A stretch of 64,000 nucleotides of DNA from Kuafuiihalomonas sp039024635 (GTDB lineage: Bacteria > Myxococcota > Kuafuiibacteriia > Kuafuiibacteriales > Kuafuiibacteriaceae), in the NCBI GenBank assembly GCA_039024635.1, contig JBCCQA010000012.1:62001-126000 (forward strand), in the 5' to 3' direction. Shown in pieces: positions 51,976 to 61,052 of this stretch (position 1 is its first letter; every line of letters starts with the position of its first letter). The notes beneath the pieces were generated by a model. It made no database searches, was not told the DNA's origin, and saw only the letters and a list, made by a program, of their open reading frames with translations. The position numbers and the translations under genes were made by a program.

Positions 51976-52095
51976 GAAGAAAGCATGAGCGCTCGCCTGA
52001 TTCCGGTCAGCGGAAAGCACCGGATGCGTGCTTCGAGTTCGCCAGCGACGGGCGGCTGCGAGGCAATCCGCGCTTCGGGAAGATGGCGAGGATCT

Positions 52096-53763
52096 TCAGG
52101 CTTCAGGCGAAACGCCGCGGCTCCGACGGCGCCGACTCCGAAGCTGGTGCCTCAACCACTGGGTGGCCGGTACGGTGAAAAGAGCGAGCACGGTCAGGGT
52201 CGGCAGGGCTGCGCCCGCGGCCAGCAAGGGGTCGACGCGCTGGGGCTGGAGCAAGGCGTAGACGAGAAGCGGGAGTACGGCCAGGGTCGACACGCCGATG
52301 ACCAAGCTCTGAGAGCGGATGGAACCAATGAGCGTGTCATTGGCCCGCGTCTTAGGCGTGATGACGAACTCCTTCAGGCCTCGGCTGAGCCCTTCGGCGA
52401 TGCCAAGGGCGGCGTGGGCGAACAGAGGAAGTCGCCACAAGGCCTGGATCGGGTAAGCGACCATCAGAGCCATGGCCGTTCGCGGCCGACCCTCCCGGAC
52501 GTAGTTTATCGCGGCCGCCGCGTTGGCGGCCATGAAGGGCGACTGGACCAGGGCCGAGAGTATGCCGAAGGTGGCAGCGGCTCTAGAGGCCTCACCCGAA
52601 ACGGCGAGGGCGACCCAAAGAGGAATCAGCATCTGGAGGACGAAGGCGGGGAGCACGCTGAAGATGGCGCCCATGCGGAGAAACAGGGCCATGCGATGGT
52701 GCCAAGGGAGGCTCGAGCCCATCCACCGCACGAGGTGATACTTGGCGAGCTCGGTGCCGCCGGTGGACCAACGGCGCTTCTGCTTCTGCTGGGCCCGGAT
52801 GTCGCTCGGCACGAGCTCGGTGGACACCATGTCCGGATCGCTTGGCGCATAGTCGACCCATTTCCCTCGCCAGCCATCGACCAGCATCCCGATCCCGGTG
52901 CTCCAGTCCTCGGCCACCCGGGATTCGTTCCAGCGTCCGATCTCATTGAGGGCCTGGAGCCGGAGCAGCGCGCAGTGCCCATTCATGGTCGGGATGCCGA
53001 AGTGGGCCATATAGCCCTCGGTGAAGCGACGAGCGGCGTCACCCACCAAACCCTCGGACCAGTTGATGATGGTCTCGTCCGGGTTCCCCGTCCGAAACAT
53101 ACCCTGCACGAAGGCTAAGCGAGGGTCGTGGACGAACTCGGTCGCCATGGGACGAAGGGCGAGCGGCGCGAAGGTATCGCCCACGTCGAGCAGACCGATG
53201 AGGACCTGAGAACTGTTCTCGAAGTCTCCGAGCCGGGCTAGGCCGATGTTGAGGTTGCCGCCCTTGAAGCCCTTGGTCCCGTCCCGATGCTCAACGAAAA
53301 CCCGAGGCTCATCGCGGTAGTAGTCGACGACCTCTTTCCATCGCGCATCGTCGCTGTTGTCGATGAATTGAACCCGCAGTTTCTCAGGCGGGTAGTCCGC
53401 CTTCAAGACCGACTCGATGCTGCGCTGTACCTCCGGGAAAGGTTCGTTGCGACCTGGAATCTGGACGACGATCTCGGGAAGCTGGGCTTCGTCGACCCGG
53501 GCGGGCAAGGGGACCAGAGGCCGAGGTCCCCGGAGCAAGGCCACGCCCGCGTAGACCCAGACCGGCGCGGCGAGGAACAGGTTTCCGAACGCGACCAGGA
53601 TCGTGACGACGAGAAGGGTGGCGGACAGCGGGTCGTCGGGCTGAAAGACGCGCAGGCCGAAGCTCGCGTGGACCACGACGTACACGACGCTGACGACGAG
53701 GATCAGCGCGTGGACCCGGCGGCCCGACGTGCCCAGAAGTCTCTGCATCTTGTTCGTCTCCAC
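52096..53763 (-). CDS. membrane GT2 glycosyltransferase (cellulose/glucan synthase-like)
   Basis: A 555-residue membrane protein: two N-terminal helices, a GT2 catalytic domain (VVQIPGRNE start; IDNSDD; LLDVGDTF in the DxD position; VAEDWSTG with ED; QKQKRRW as QxxRW), and four or five C-terminal helices. This is the layout of processive beta-glucan synthases (cellulose, beta-1,3-glucan, curdlan). DVGD in place of DxD is unusual. The product cannot be told. No BcsB, BcsC or PilZ partner is nearby. Confidence 0.9.
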   Translation of the reverse strand: METNKMQRLLGTSGRRVHALILVVSVVYVVVHASFGLRVFQPDDPLSATLLVVTILVAFGNLFLAAPVWVYAGVALLRGPRPLVPLPARVDEAQLPEIVVQIPGRNEPFPEVQRSIESVLKADYPPEKLRVQFIDNSDDARWKEVVDYYRDEPRVFVEHRDGTKGFKGGNLNIGLARLGDFENSSQVLIGLLDVGDTFAPLALRPMATEFVHDPRLAFVQGMFRTGNPDETIINWSEGLVGDAARRFTEGYMAHFGIPTMNGHCALLRLQALNEIGRWNESRVAEDWSTGIGMLVDGWRGKWVDYAPSDPDMVSTELVPSDIRAQQKQKRRWSTGGTELAKYHLVRWMGSSLPWHHRMALFLRMGAIFSVLPAFVLQMLIPLWVALAVSGEASRAAATFGILSALVQSPFMAANAAAAINYVREGRPRTAMALMVAYPIQALWRLPLFAHAALGIAEGLSRGLKEFVITPKTRANDTLIGSIRSQSLVIGVSTLAVLPLLVYALLQPQRVDPLLAAGAALPTLTVLALFTVPATQWLRHQLRSRRRRSRGVSPEA

Positions 53764-54262
53764 AGGCGCCCCGCGATCTTAGGGAGCTATCGGCCCCGCG
53801 CCGCAAGCTTTTAGACACGACGCGTTAGCCGTCCAAAGGCACCTCGATCCAAAGCGAAGAAAATCCCCTCCGGTTGCCCTAAGGCCTGTGGCCCGAAGCA
53901 CACTCGTTCCTCTCATGTTTCCTTCGGGCGTGGGCTCACGCACCGCTCGAAACATCGGCCCACAGATGCTGTTGATGAGTCACAGACGTACCGATCAAAA
54001 AGGTTCAGATCGCTTCCCGCAGGCCCTCGACTGCCCTGGCGGACCAGCAGCCTAGTTACTGCCGCCCTTTCGGGCTTCTCGGTCCCTAGGGTCCACCCAG
54101 CGCCCTCCGAAGCTGATCCACCAGGACGGACGATGACTCGACAGGAGACCGATCGAACTTCATGACCGGCACACCAGACTCGGCTTTCTTGGGGCGGGTT
54201 CTCGAATGACGCCATTTCTGCGGTGGTCTCCGAGAAGTCCTCTAAGATCCGGTCTCGTTCCC
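53764..54262. other. intergenic region without visible gene
   Basis: About 500 bases between the divergent GT2 gene and the cytochrome-like gene. It contains stop codons in all frames at short spacing and no tRNA, clear promoter or repeat that I can see; it probably holds the promoters of both neighbours. Confidence 0.5.
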
Positions 54263-54751
54263 ATGAAACCCGGTCCGCTCCTGTTCTTGCTCCTCGCACC
54301 GTCCACGGCCCTCGCGTTCCCCTCCAATCTCGTGGAGATTCCCAACACTCCGGCCTCGTGTGGGACTTGCCATGTCTCAAGCTCCGGAGGCGGTCCCCGA
54401 AATCCCTTCGGCCAGGACGTGGAACGCAACTTCGCGTTCGGCATGGTCGACTGGGTCTCTGTCGCGCCCCTGGACTCCGACGGCGATGGTTTTACGAACG
54501 GCGAGGAGCTGGGCGATCCGGACGGCAGTTGGCAGAGGGGCGATCCGTCCCCCGCACCCCGGGCTGGGGAGCGGATTTCGCTCCCTGGAAGGCGCACCAG
54601 CACCCCCATCAGCGACGACGACGGCGAAGACCCGAGCGAAAGCGGGGGCTGTGCCGGCCTGCCCGTCGCGGGTTGGGCGCCTCTGTGGCTCGTTCTTGGC
54701 CTCGTTCGGTGGCGCGGCCCTCAAAGCCAACGGGGTACACGCCGGGCATAG
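54263..54751 (+). CDS. CxxCH cytochrome-like protein with MYXO-CTERM-like tail
   Basis: A 162-residue exported protein: signal peptide (MKPGPLLFLLLAPSTALA), a CxxCH motif CGTCH at about 34-38, a calcium-binding-like loop LDSDGDGFTNGEELG (thrombospondin type 3 or EF-hand style), a Pro/Ser/Asp linker, and a C-terminus of Gly-Cys, hydrophobic helix (LPVAGWAPLWLVLGL) and Arg cluster, like MYXO-CTERM. The first start at 54206 only adds non-signal residues; ATG 54263 was chosen. It may bind one heme c at the cell surface. Its 3' end overlaps the convergent methyltransferase gene by 31 bases. Confidence 0.8.
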   Translation: MKPGPLLFLLLAPSTALAFPSNLVEIPNTPASCGTCHVSSSGGGPRNPFGQDVERNFAFGMVDWVSVAPLDSDGDGFTNGEELGDPDGSWQRGDPSPAPRAGERISLPGRRTSTPISDDDGEDPSESGGCAGLPVAGWAPLWLVLGLVRWRGPQSQRGTRRA

Positions 54752-55182
54752 GTTTCGAAGCGCTCTCCAAAGAGAGTGCGCAGCTGGCGTTCCTCGGGCG
54801 TTATCTGAAATCGACGGATGAAGCCCATGAAAACCGGCACGAAGAGCAGGGTGGGCGGACTACCCAGTACGAAGCTCCAGGCGATGAGAATCGAGGTCAG
54901 TCCCAGGTACATTGGGTTGCGGGTGCGAGCATAGATCCCGGTCGTGACCAGCTTCGAGCTATGCTCCGGATGATGAGGATCAATGGTCGTTCGAGACCGG
55001 ACGAAAGCCGCGATACCCGCACCGGCCACGCCTAGCCCGAGGACCATGAAGATGACGGCGCCCGCTCGACCCAGCGCCAGCGGAATTCGCCAACCCGGAG
55101 CCAGCACCGACAGAACCCACATCAGGCCGCCGACGAGCCCCGCCACCACGGGCGGCGGTATCTTCAGCTCGAGGAATCCCAC
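54721..55182 (-). CDS. isoprenylcysteine carboxyl methyltransferase-like membrane protein
   Basis: A 153-residue membrane protein with three or four helices and the family motif KLVTTGIYARTRNPMYLGLTSILIAW followed by ITPEERQLRTLFGERFETYARRVPRWL, as in ICMT/PEMT-type methyltransferases using SAM. Start is GTG 55182, preceded by GGAGG about 10 bases upstream; the frame is open much further but that part is antisense to the carboxylesterase. Substrate (isoprenoid, lipid or nickel-related) is not known. Confidence 0.85.
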   Translation of the reverse strand: MGFLELKIPPPVVAGLVGGLMWVLSVLAPGWRIPLALGRAGAVIFMVLGLGVAGAGIAAFVRSRTTIDPHHPEHSSKLVTTGIYARTRNPMYLGLTSILIAWSFVLGSPPTLLFVPVFMGFIRRFQITPEERQLRTLFGERFETYARRVPRWL

Positions 55183-55272
55183 TCTCAAACGACCTCCATC
55201 GGGCCGTTGCGGGCCTCGCCAGACAAGGGCGACCCGGCCGCAACCCTGGGCACGTTCTCGTTTTACGGGGGT

Positions 55273-56964
55273 ATGGCCTCCGTTCGAGCTTCTTGTCTCC
55301 TTCTCGCGGGCGTCCTGAGCGCCTGTGGGGCCTCTGAGGGCCCCGCCCTCGATGACGCGGGCTCCCCGGATCTTGGGACCGACATGGGAGGCTCGGCCGG
55401 CGATGCCAGGGCCCCGGCTGGAGACGCCGGTCGTCCGGGCGCCGATGCCGGCCGTCCGGACGGGGGGCGCTTGGCCGAAGACGAGCTTCGCCTCGGCGAC
55501 GGGGTGGTCCGGGTCCGTCGGGACGAAGGTCGCGTCCTTGCCTTCGGGTTGCCCTACGCCGCCCCACCGACCGGGCCCCGACGCTTCCGCTCGCCGGCGC
55601 CCGTCGAGTCCTGGGACGGCGTGAGGGACGCCCTCGCGTTCGGATCCTCTTGCCCCCAGCGCAACTCGATGGGCGACGCCGTAGGGGACGAAGACTGTCT
55701 CAGTCTTAACGTGTGGGGCTTCGATCCCGAGACCGTCGCTGAAGCCCGAGCGGTCATGGTCTGGATCCACGGCGGGGGCTTCGTGCAAGGAAGCTCCAGT
55801 GTCTCCATCTACGACGGCAGCGCCCTGTCGACGGCCCAGGAGGTCGTCGTCGTTACGATCAACTACCGATTGGGTGCGCTGGGCTTCCTCACCACCGATG
55901 CACTGGCCGCGGAGTCGAGCGACGGCACGGCCGGCAACTACGGCATCCTCGATCAGATTCAGGCACTTCGTTGGGTGCAGACCGAGATTTCCGCCTTTGG
56001 TGGGGACCCCAACAAGGTCACGGTCTTTGGTGAGTCCGCGGGCGGCGCCTCGGTATGTGCGCTCTTGGGTGCGCCGACGGCGCAAGATCTCTTTCATCGC
56101 GCCATCATCCAGAGTGGCGGAGGCTGCCAGGCCTTTCCGCCACTTCGAGGTGGGCCCGCGAGCGCGCTCGCCATCGGTGATTCGCTCATGGGTGCCGCAG
56201 ACTGCGCTGATGCGCCCGATCCCCTTACCTGCGCTCGCGCTCTCCCCGCCGATGGCTGGACCGAAGCCCTCTTCCGTGTGCCGACGTCGGGCCTCGGGCT
56301 GCCCGACGTCGGCCCCCACATCGACGGCGTCGTGCTGCCCCAGCAGACCTTCGATCTCTTTGCTTCGGGGGCGGGCCCCGCCCTGCCCATCATCACCGGC
56401 AGCAACGCCGATGAAGCGGTGAGCTTTACGGCCGCCCTTCGGATCCAGAACCGGACCGAGTTGGAGGCGACCTTCGCGTCGGCCCTGCCGGCTCGGTTCG
56501 TTGAACCGCTCTTGGCCCTGTACTCGCAGGACGACTTTCCAGACCCCAAACGGGCCTACGAGGCCTTCTTTTCAGACCTCGCTTTCAACTGCCCCGCCGA
56601 ATCCTTCGCTCGCGTGGCTCCGGCGTCAGGGGCTTCGCTATGGATGTACCATTTCGAGCACACGCTGGCCGGGGCCTTTGGCGTCCGGGGCGCGGTCCAC
56701 GGCCTGGAGATTCCGTTTGTATTCGGGACCCTGGACCGGCTATCGGCCTACCGGGCCGTCGACGCGGACCGGCGGGTCTCGGCCAGTATGCAGCAGGCCT
56801 GGGGCAGCTTTGCTCGGGAGGGCCGGGTCGAGGTCGAGAGCTGGCCGCCCTTCGGCGAAGGCGGGCAGGAACGCCACTGGGTGGTCGAGGATCCCGTTGG
56901 ACCGGCCATGGTGTTCAGAGAGGGCCGCTGCGAGGCGCTCCGGGGCCTGGGCTTGGTCCGTTGA
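55273..56964 (+). CDS. carboxylesterase type B lipoprotein
   Basis: A 563-residue lipoprotein (leader ending LSAC) with an Asp/Gly/Ala linker of about 45 residues, then a carboxylesterase/acetylcholinesterase domain. Signatures: EDCLSLNVWGF, VMVWIHGGGFVQGSS (oxyanion hole), GESAGGASV (nucleophile Ser), and late HGLEIPFVF with the His. The acid residue lies in TGSNADEAVSF. Such enzymes hydrolyse esters of broad specificity. Start ATG 55273 with GGGG upstream. Confidence 0.92.
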   Translation: MASVRASCLLLAGVLSACGASEGPALDDAGSPDLGTDMGGSAGDARAPAGDAGRPGADAGRPDGGRLAEDELRLGDGVVRVRRDEGRVLAFGLPYAAPPTGPRRFRSPAPVESWDGVRDALAFGSSCPQRNSMGDAVGDEDCLSLNVWGFDPETVAEARAVMVWIHGGGFVQGSSSVSIYDGSALSTAQEVVVVTINYRLGALGFLTTDALAAESSDGTAGNYGILDQIQALRWVQTEISAFGGDPNKVTVFGESAGGASVCALLGAPTAQDLFHRAIIQSGGGCQAFPPLRGGPASALAIGDSLMGAADCADAPDPLTCARALPADGWTEALFRVPTSGLGLPDVGPHIDGVVLPQQTFDLFASGAGPALPIITGSNADEAVSFTAALRIQNRTELEATFASALPARFVEPLLALYSQDDFPDPKRAYEAFFSDLAFNCPAESFARVAPASGASLWMYHFEHTLAGAFGVRGAVHGLEIPFVFGTLDRLSAYRAVDADRRVSASMQQAWGSFAREGRVEVESWPPFGEGGQERHWVVEDPVGPAMVFREGRCEALRGLGLVR

Positions 56965-56967
56965 GGA

Positions 56968-57006
56968 CGCGGGAGTCCGTCTGGCTCGAGCCGACGGACC
57001 CTCGCG
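56968..57006. terminator. bidirectional hairpin terminator between convergent genes
   Basis: Arms 56968-56981 and 56993-57006 pair at 12 of 14 positions around a loop that itself contains GGCTCGAGCC. It sits between the stops of the carboxylesterase (56964) and the 5'-nucleotidase (57012), the place for a bidirectional terminator. Confidence 0.65.
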
Positions 57007-57011
57007 TGAGG

Positions 57012-59387
57012 TCAGTTGGTCGGGACGACGAAGTCAGGGATCACGGCCAAATCCTGGATACGCCGGTCGTCGGCTGGGGGCGTCTCGATCGTGGTGAAGG
57101 GCGTGTTGGTGTCCGGGAAGAACTCGATGAAGTACTCCGCGAGGGCGTCCTGCTCTCCCCCCGTGTCGCTGAAGCCGCTCTGCTGGCCCGGGTCGCAGCT
57201 ACTCAGGATGGGAAAGTCGGGATTGCCGTCCCCGTCCTCTGGGTCGCCAAAGCCAACGTCGGTGTAGATCTGTCGTCGGTTGGGCGTAGACAGCAGGTCG
57301 AAGGGGTAGTCATCTCCTCCGTTGGCCAGGAAGTTCAGCGTGACCAGTTCGTAGCTATTGGACGCCGCGGCCTGGGCCACACCGTCGATGTAGAGCGCCG
57401 TATCTGGGTTCCCGTTGGCGTCCGTGTCGACATACAGGTCCCGGACTCGGGTCCCCGCAGTGGTGATGGTGCCACCCTCGATGACCTGAGGCGTGCCGGC
57501 GGGATCGAAGCCGACGGCGATGCCGGCCAGCTGAGGGAAGCGGCCATCGGTGACGCCTGGTCCCAACCGGGAGAAGCCGTTCTCTAGGAGGACCTTTAGT
57601 TCTTCTCCGTTGAGGCTGACCACGACGAGACCGTTGTCGAAGCGCAGTGTCCCGCGGAAGTGGCCCTCGGATACGTCGCCGGGCTGGGCCATGGCGAGGC
57701 CGAAGTTGAACGGCGGGTTCAGGGTGGTGGTCGTCCCCACCGTGACGGCGTCGCCGATCTCGGCCCGGATGCCGCCTCCGTTCTTTAGAGCGATGACGTT
57801 TGTGAGCTCGGCACAGCGCTCCGCGTACCATTTCATCGAGTCGGCGGTCAGATTGCCCAAGTTGGTCTCCTCGGTTCGTACCACGCCCCGGCGCCCCTCG
57901 AGGAAGACGTCGGTGTGGCCAACGACGTTGTTGAATTGAGTCTGGATGACGCTATCAATGCGGTCGCGCAGGGTGACCGCATCGGGGATGGGGGTCCCGC
58001 CGACGGCCGTTACGTTGGCCTCGGTGGTGGCGTAGGTCCCGCTGACCGCAGCGTCGATCGAGTTGGGGATGAGGATGCCGTTCTCGTCGAACGTGACGAC
58101 CAGGCGGCCGAGGTACTTGTAGTCGCCGTCCACGTTGACGATCAGGACAGGGTTGCCGTCCCGGTCGGTGGTTTGGAAGGGGTAGTCTTCGTCGAAGGCG
58201 CCATCGCCCGGGTAGAGCGTGTCGGTCGCGTCGCCCTGACGGGTATTCGACCCGCCGGCCACGATGATGTCCACGTCCCGTAGCTCGGCCGCGAGCGCCT
58301 TCTCGAGGTTGATCTGTTGGAGGTGAGAGAGGAGCACGATCTTGTCGACGCCGACGCCGGACAGGAACCCGATAGTAGGCTGAATGGCGGCGGCCAGCTC
58401 TGAGATGTTCGTAGTGCTGCCGGCGACCTCCAAGTTGCCCGCTGTCGTGATGCTCGGGAGTTCGGGCGTCGAGGCGCCGACGATCCCCACGATTTCGGCC
58501 CCGACACGGACGGTGGTGCTGGCGGCCACCGAGCGCTCCTGGGACCTGTAGTTGAGGGCTTCGCGGGACACAGTCAGATCATCCTCGCCGTTGAAGTCGA
58601 TGTTTGCGGCCAAGTAGGGAAAGGTGGTGCCCGGAAAGACGGCGTTGCCCCGAGTTTCGGGTTGGAGCGAGTCGGCGAACTCGCCTGGGCCTTGGTCGAG
58701 CTCGTGGTTGCCGATGGCCGAGGCTTGGACCCCGAAGGCGTTCATCAGGAAGTGATCTGCGTGGCCGGGCTCATTGGAGCCGGTGAAGCTGCGCACGTCG
58801 TCGTTTTCGGCTGCGAAGTAGCGAGGTCCGGGGATGATGTTGTCACCCGACGACACGGTGAGCGTGTGGGCCCCGAAGGTGGGATCGTTTTGGAAAGCGT
58901 CGACCAGGGCGGAGAACTCGTCCACGTTGGACAGGGCAGTGGCTTCGTTGCCGTCGACGTCGGCGAAGTGGAGAAGCTGGAGGGTGAACTCGGAGGACTC
59001 GCCGATCGTCACGGTGGTCCCGTCGTCGCAGGCGATGGTCGCGGTTCCGTTCCCGTTGTCGGTGACGGTGCAGGAGTCTCCGGCCATGCCAGGCATACCC
59101 ATCATGCCTGGTGTCCCATCGGCCACCGTAGCCGTCGTGCCATCCTCGCAGGAGATAGTGACGGTGCCATCGCCGTTGTCGACCACCGTGCAGGAGGTGC
59201 CGTCTTCTCCCTGCTCACCCCGCGTCCCCGACTGGCCATCTTGGCCATCCCGGCCGGCTGGCCCTCGCTCACCGGGCTCCCCGATGGGGCCGATGTCCCC
59301 GGTCTCCCCGCATGCGGAGAGGGCGAGGGCAGTTACGAGGCGCAGACAGCCCCGACCCAAGGTCTTCAGTGTATGCTCGTTCGACAT
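57012..59387 (-). CDS. 5'-nucleotidase/metallophosphatase lipoprotein with collagen-like stalk
   Basis: A 791-residue lipoprotein (leader ending LSAC). Directly after the Cys comes a collagen-like Gly-x-y stretch (GDIGPIGEPGERGPAG..), then two copies of a short module (CTVVDNGDGTVTISCEDGTT and CTVTDNGNGTATIACDDGTT), each with two Cys, then a metallophosphatase (LHFADVDGNEA, SSGDNIIPG, GNHELDQG) and a C-terminal 5'-nucleotidase domain (ETNLGNLTADSMKWYAE, ALKNGGGIRAEIG). FADVDG, where UshA has NDxHG, is a known variant. Probably hydrolyses nucleotides or phosphate esters at the cell surface. Start ATG 59387, 47 bases from the divergent aminotransferase start. Confidence 0.9.
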   Translation of the reverse strand: MSNEHTLKTLGRGCLRLVTALALSACGETGDIGPIGEPGERGPAGRDGQDGQSGTRGEQGEDGTSCTVVDNGDGTVTISCEDGTTATVADGTPGMMGMPGMAGDSCTVTDNGNGTATIACDDGTTVTIGESSEFTLQLLHFADVDGNEATALSNVDEFSALVDAFQNDPTFGAHTLTVSSGDNIIPGPRYFAAENDDVRSFTGSNEPGHADHFLMNAFGVQASAIGNHELDQGPGEFADSLQPETRGNAVFPGTTFPYLAANIDFNGEDDLTVSREALNYRSQERSVAASTTVRVGAEIVGIVGASTPELPSITTAGNLEVAGSTTNISELAAAIQPTIGFLSGVGVDKIVLLSHLQQINLEKALAAELRDVDIIVAGGSNTRQGDATDTLYPGDGAFDEDYPFQTTDRDGNPVLIVNVDGDYKYLGRLVVTFDENGILIPNSIDAAVSGTYATTEANVTAVGGTPIPDAVTLRDRIDSVIQTQFNNVVGHTDVFLEGRRGVVRTEETNLGNLTADSMKWYAERCAELTNVIALKNGGGIRAEIGDAVTVGTTTTLNPPFNFGLAMAQPGDVSEGHFRGTLRFDNGLVVVSLNGEELKVLLENGFSRLGPGVTDGRFPQLAGIAVGFDPAGTPQVIEGGTITTAGTRVRDLYVDTDANGNPDTALYIDGVAQAAASNSYELVTLNFLANGGDDYPFDLLSTPNRRQIYTDVGFGDPEDGDGNPDFPILSSCDPGQQSGFSDTGGEQDALAEYFIEFFPDTNTPFTTIETPPADDRRIQDLAVIPDFVVPTN

Positions 59388-59434
59388 CGGGTCGGGACCA
59401 TGCCGCCGAAGGACGACGCCTTGATGAATCTCCG

Positions 59435-60574
59435 ATGGCATCTGAGAGGCAGCTTGTGACCTTAGCGACCACCTCACCCGGCCCTGAAGCGGCCTATCTG
59501 AACCATGCCGGGACCAGCTGGCCCAAGCCGAAGTCCGTGCGCAGCGCCGTGGCTGCAGCCCTGGACAGGGCGCCGACCGATTGGGCGGCCGCCTTTGAAG
59601 CTCAGCATGGGCGGCTGGGGAGGGCCTTCGGTCTTGGCCACGAGCACCGTCTGCTGCTGACGCCGGGCTGCACTTCGGCGCTCGCGATCGCCATCCAGGA
59701 TCTTCCCTGGCGTGCCGGCGATGTGGTGGCGCTCTCGGCCTTCGAGCATGTAGCTGTCGAGCGTCCCTGCGCAGGTCTCGGTCGCCTCGGCGTCGAGTTC
59801 CAGGTCCTGCCCTCGTCGAGGGAGAGCATGATCGACTTGGCCGCGACCGAGCGCTTGCTGGCTCACCGACCGGTCCGACTTCTTGTGGTCTCGGCCGCGG
59901 CCAACACTACCGGCGATCTGCTTCCCGTGGCGGAGCTGGGTGCCCTCGCCCGTCGCTATGATGCGCGCCTTCTGGTCGACGCCGCCCAGGTAGCGGGCTG
60001 GATGTCCCTGGCCGACTACCTGCCGCATGCCGACATGATGGCTTTCGGCGCCCACAAGGGAATGCAGGGAGTGTGGGGTATCGGGGGACTCGTCCTTCGA
60101 GAAGAGCTGGCGATGGCCACGCCTCGCTTGAACGGCGGGCTTGCCAAGCCGGGCTGGTGCGATGGGGGTTCGGTCGACCGGTTGGCTCTATCGGCCTGGG
60201 TGGCGGCCCTTGATTGGTTGGACGCGCCGGCCCAGGCTGATCGACTCGATCGCGCTCGCACGCTGAGTGCTCGCCTGCAATGGAGACTGCAGGGGCTGGA
60301 GGGTGTGAAGGTCTTGGCCCGGCATCCGCCCGAGGCTCGCCTGCCGACGGTGGCCATGGCCCTCGACGACGCGCGACGCCTGGTTCAGATTCGGAGTCGT
60401 CTCGCCAGAGCGGGCATCGTTCACGGCGCCGGTCTTCAGTGCGCGCCCCTAGCCCACCAGCATCTCGGCACGGCCGAGCAGGGCACGCTCCGCTTCAGCT
60501 TTGGACCCTCGAGCCGGGATGAGGATCTGGACCGCCTGCTCTCCGTTCTCGACCGAGCCTCCACCGATACTTAA
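59435..60574 (+). CDS. class V aminotransferase (cysteine-desulfurase-like)
   Basis: A 379-residue PLP enzyme of aminotransferase class V. Early LNHAGTSWPKP, PLP segment VDAAQVAGW, and Schiff-base Lys 208 in MAFGAHKGMQGVWGIGGL. A catalytic Cys loop of IscS type is not evident near the C-terminus, though HGAGLQCAPLAHQHLGT is the family's late region. It may be a desulfurase, a selenocysteine lyase-like or an unrelated transaminase. Start ATG 59435. Confidence 0.88.
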   Translation: MASERQLVTLATTSPGPEAAYLNHAGTSWPKPKSVRSAVAAALDRAPTDWAAAFEAQHGRLGRAFGLGHEHRLLLTPGCTSALAIAIQDLPWRAGDVVALSAFEHVAVERPCAGLGRLGVEFQVLPSSRESMIDLAATERLLAHRPVRLLVVSAAANTTGDLLPVAELGALARRYDARLLVDAAQVAGWMSLADYLPHADMMAFGAHKGMQGVWGIGGLVLREELAMATPRLNGGLAKPGWCDGGSVDRLALSAWVAALDWLDAPAQADRLDRARTLSARLQWRLQGLEGVKVLARHPPEARLPTVAMALDDARRLVQIRSRLARAGIVHGAGLQCAPLAHQHLGTAEQGTLRFSFGPSSRDEDLDRLLSVLDRASTDT

Positions 60575-60745
60575 CCCGGCCTCGGGATTCTGAGGGCGCG
60601 AACGTGGCGCACTCATGGCCCACGCATGGCGGGACTTTGTTCGAATGAACCTCCGTTCGGTAAGCCGTTCGAAACGTCCTCTCGACCCAAGGCGCCCGCA
60701 GGAGCCCTACAAAGCTCACTTTGTTCGAGGGACGAGCAAAGATGA

Positions 60746-60769
60746 GCGAAAGGGTCGAAATCCTTTCGC
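60746..60769. repeat. 8-bp inverted repeat
   Basis: GCGAAAGG and CCTTTCGC flank an eight-base loop, about 170 bases after the aminotransferase stop. Could be a late terminator or a regulatory hairpin; no T-run follows. Confidence 0.45.
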
Positions 60770-60963
60770 CTTGTGCCATCAATGACGCAGCGCGCTCCGA
60801 AAGCCGAGTCAGAACAAGACGTTGACCCCACCTACTTACTGAGTCATGTCCCGGCGACGGAATGCCGACCGGGGCGGAACAGGAACCAGGACCCTTTGGC
60901 CCTGTAAAAATCCCCGACGTTTCGGACTCTTTCGCGGACCGAGGCCTGGCGCTGGCGACGGAG

Positions 60964-60997
60964 GAGGGCGGGGCCCGCCACGTCCCGTCCCGCCCTC
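60964..60997. repeat. 9-bp GC-rich inverted repeat in leader
   Basis: GAGGGCGGG and CCCGCCCTC, 16 bases apart, lie about 55 bases before the TTG start of the BIG2 lipoprotein gene and may fold in its mRNA leader. Confidence 0.4.
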
Positions 60998-61052
60998 AGC
61001 CCTTCGACTCGGTCTCGAACCCGGGCATCGCCCAGAACGACAGGAGAACCAA

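Larger units (their letters stand above)
60575..61052. other. intergenic region with inverted repeats
   Basis: 478 bases with no convincing gene. It holds an 8-bp hairpin at 60746-60769 and a 9-bp inverted repeat (arms 60964-60972 and 60989-60997) in the leader of the BIG2 lipoprotein. The reading frame that runs through it from 60846 lacks a signal and is not used. Confidence 0.55.

Noticed and set aside
55183..56319. N-terminal extension of the methyltransferase frame
   Set aside because: Opposite the carboxylesterase gene; no family features before the membrane segment.
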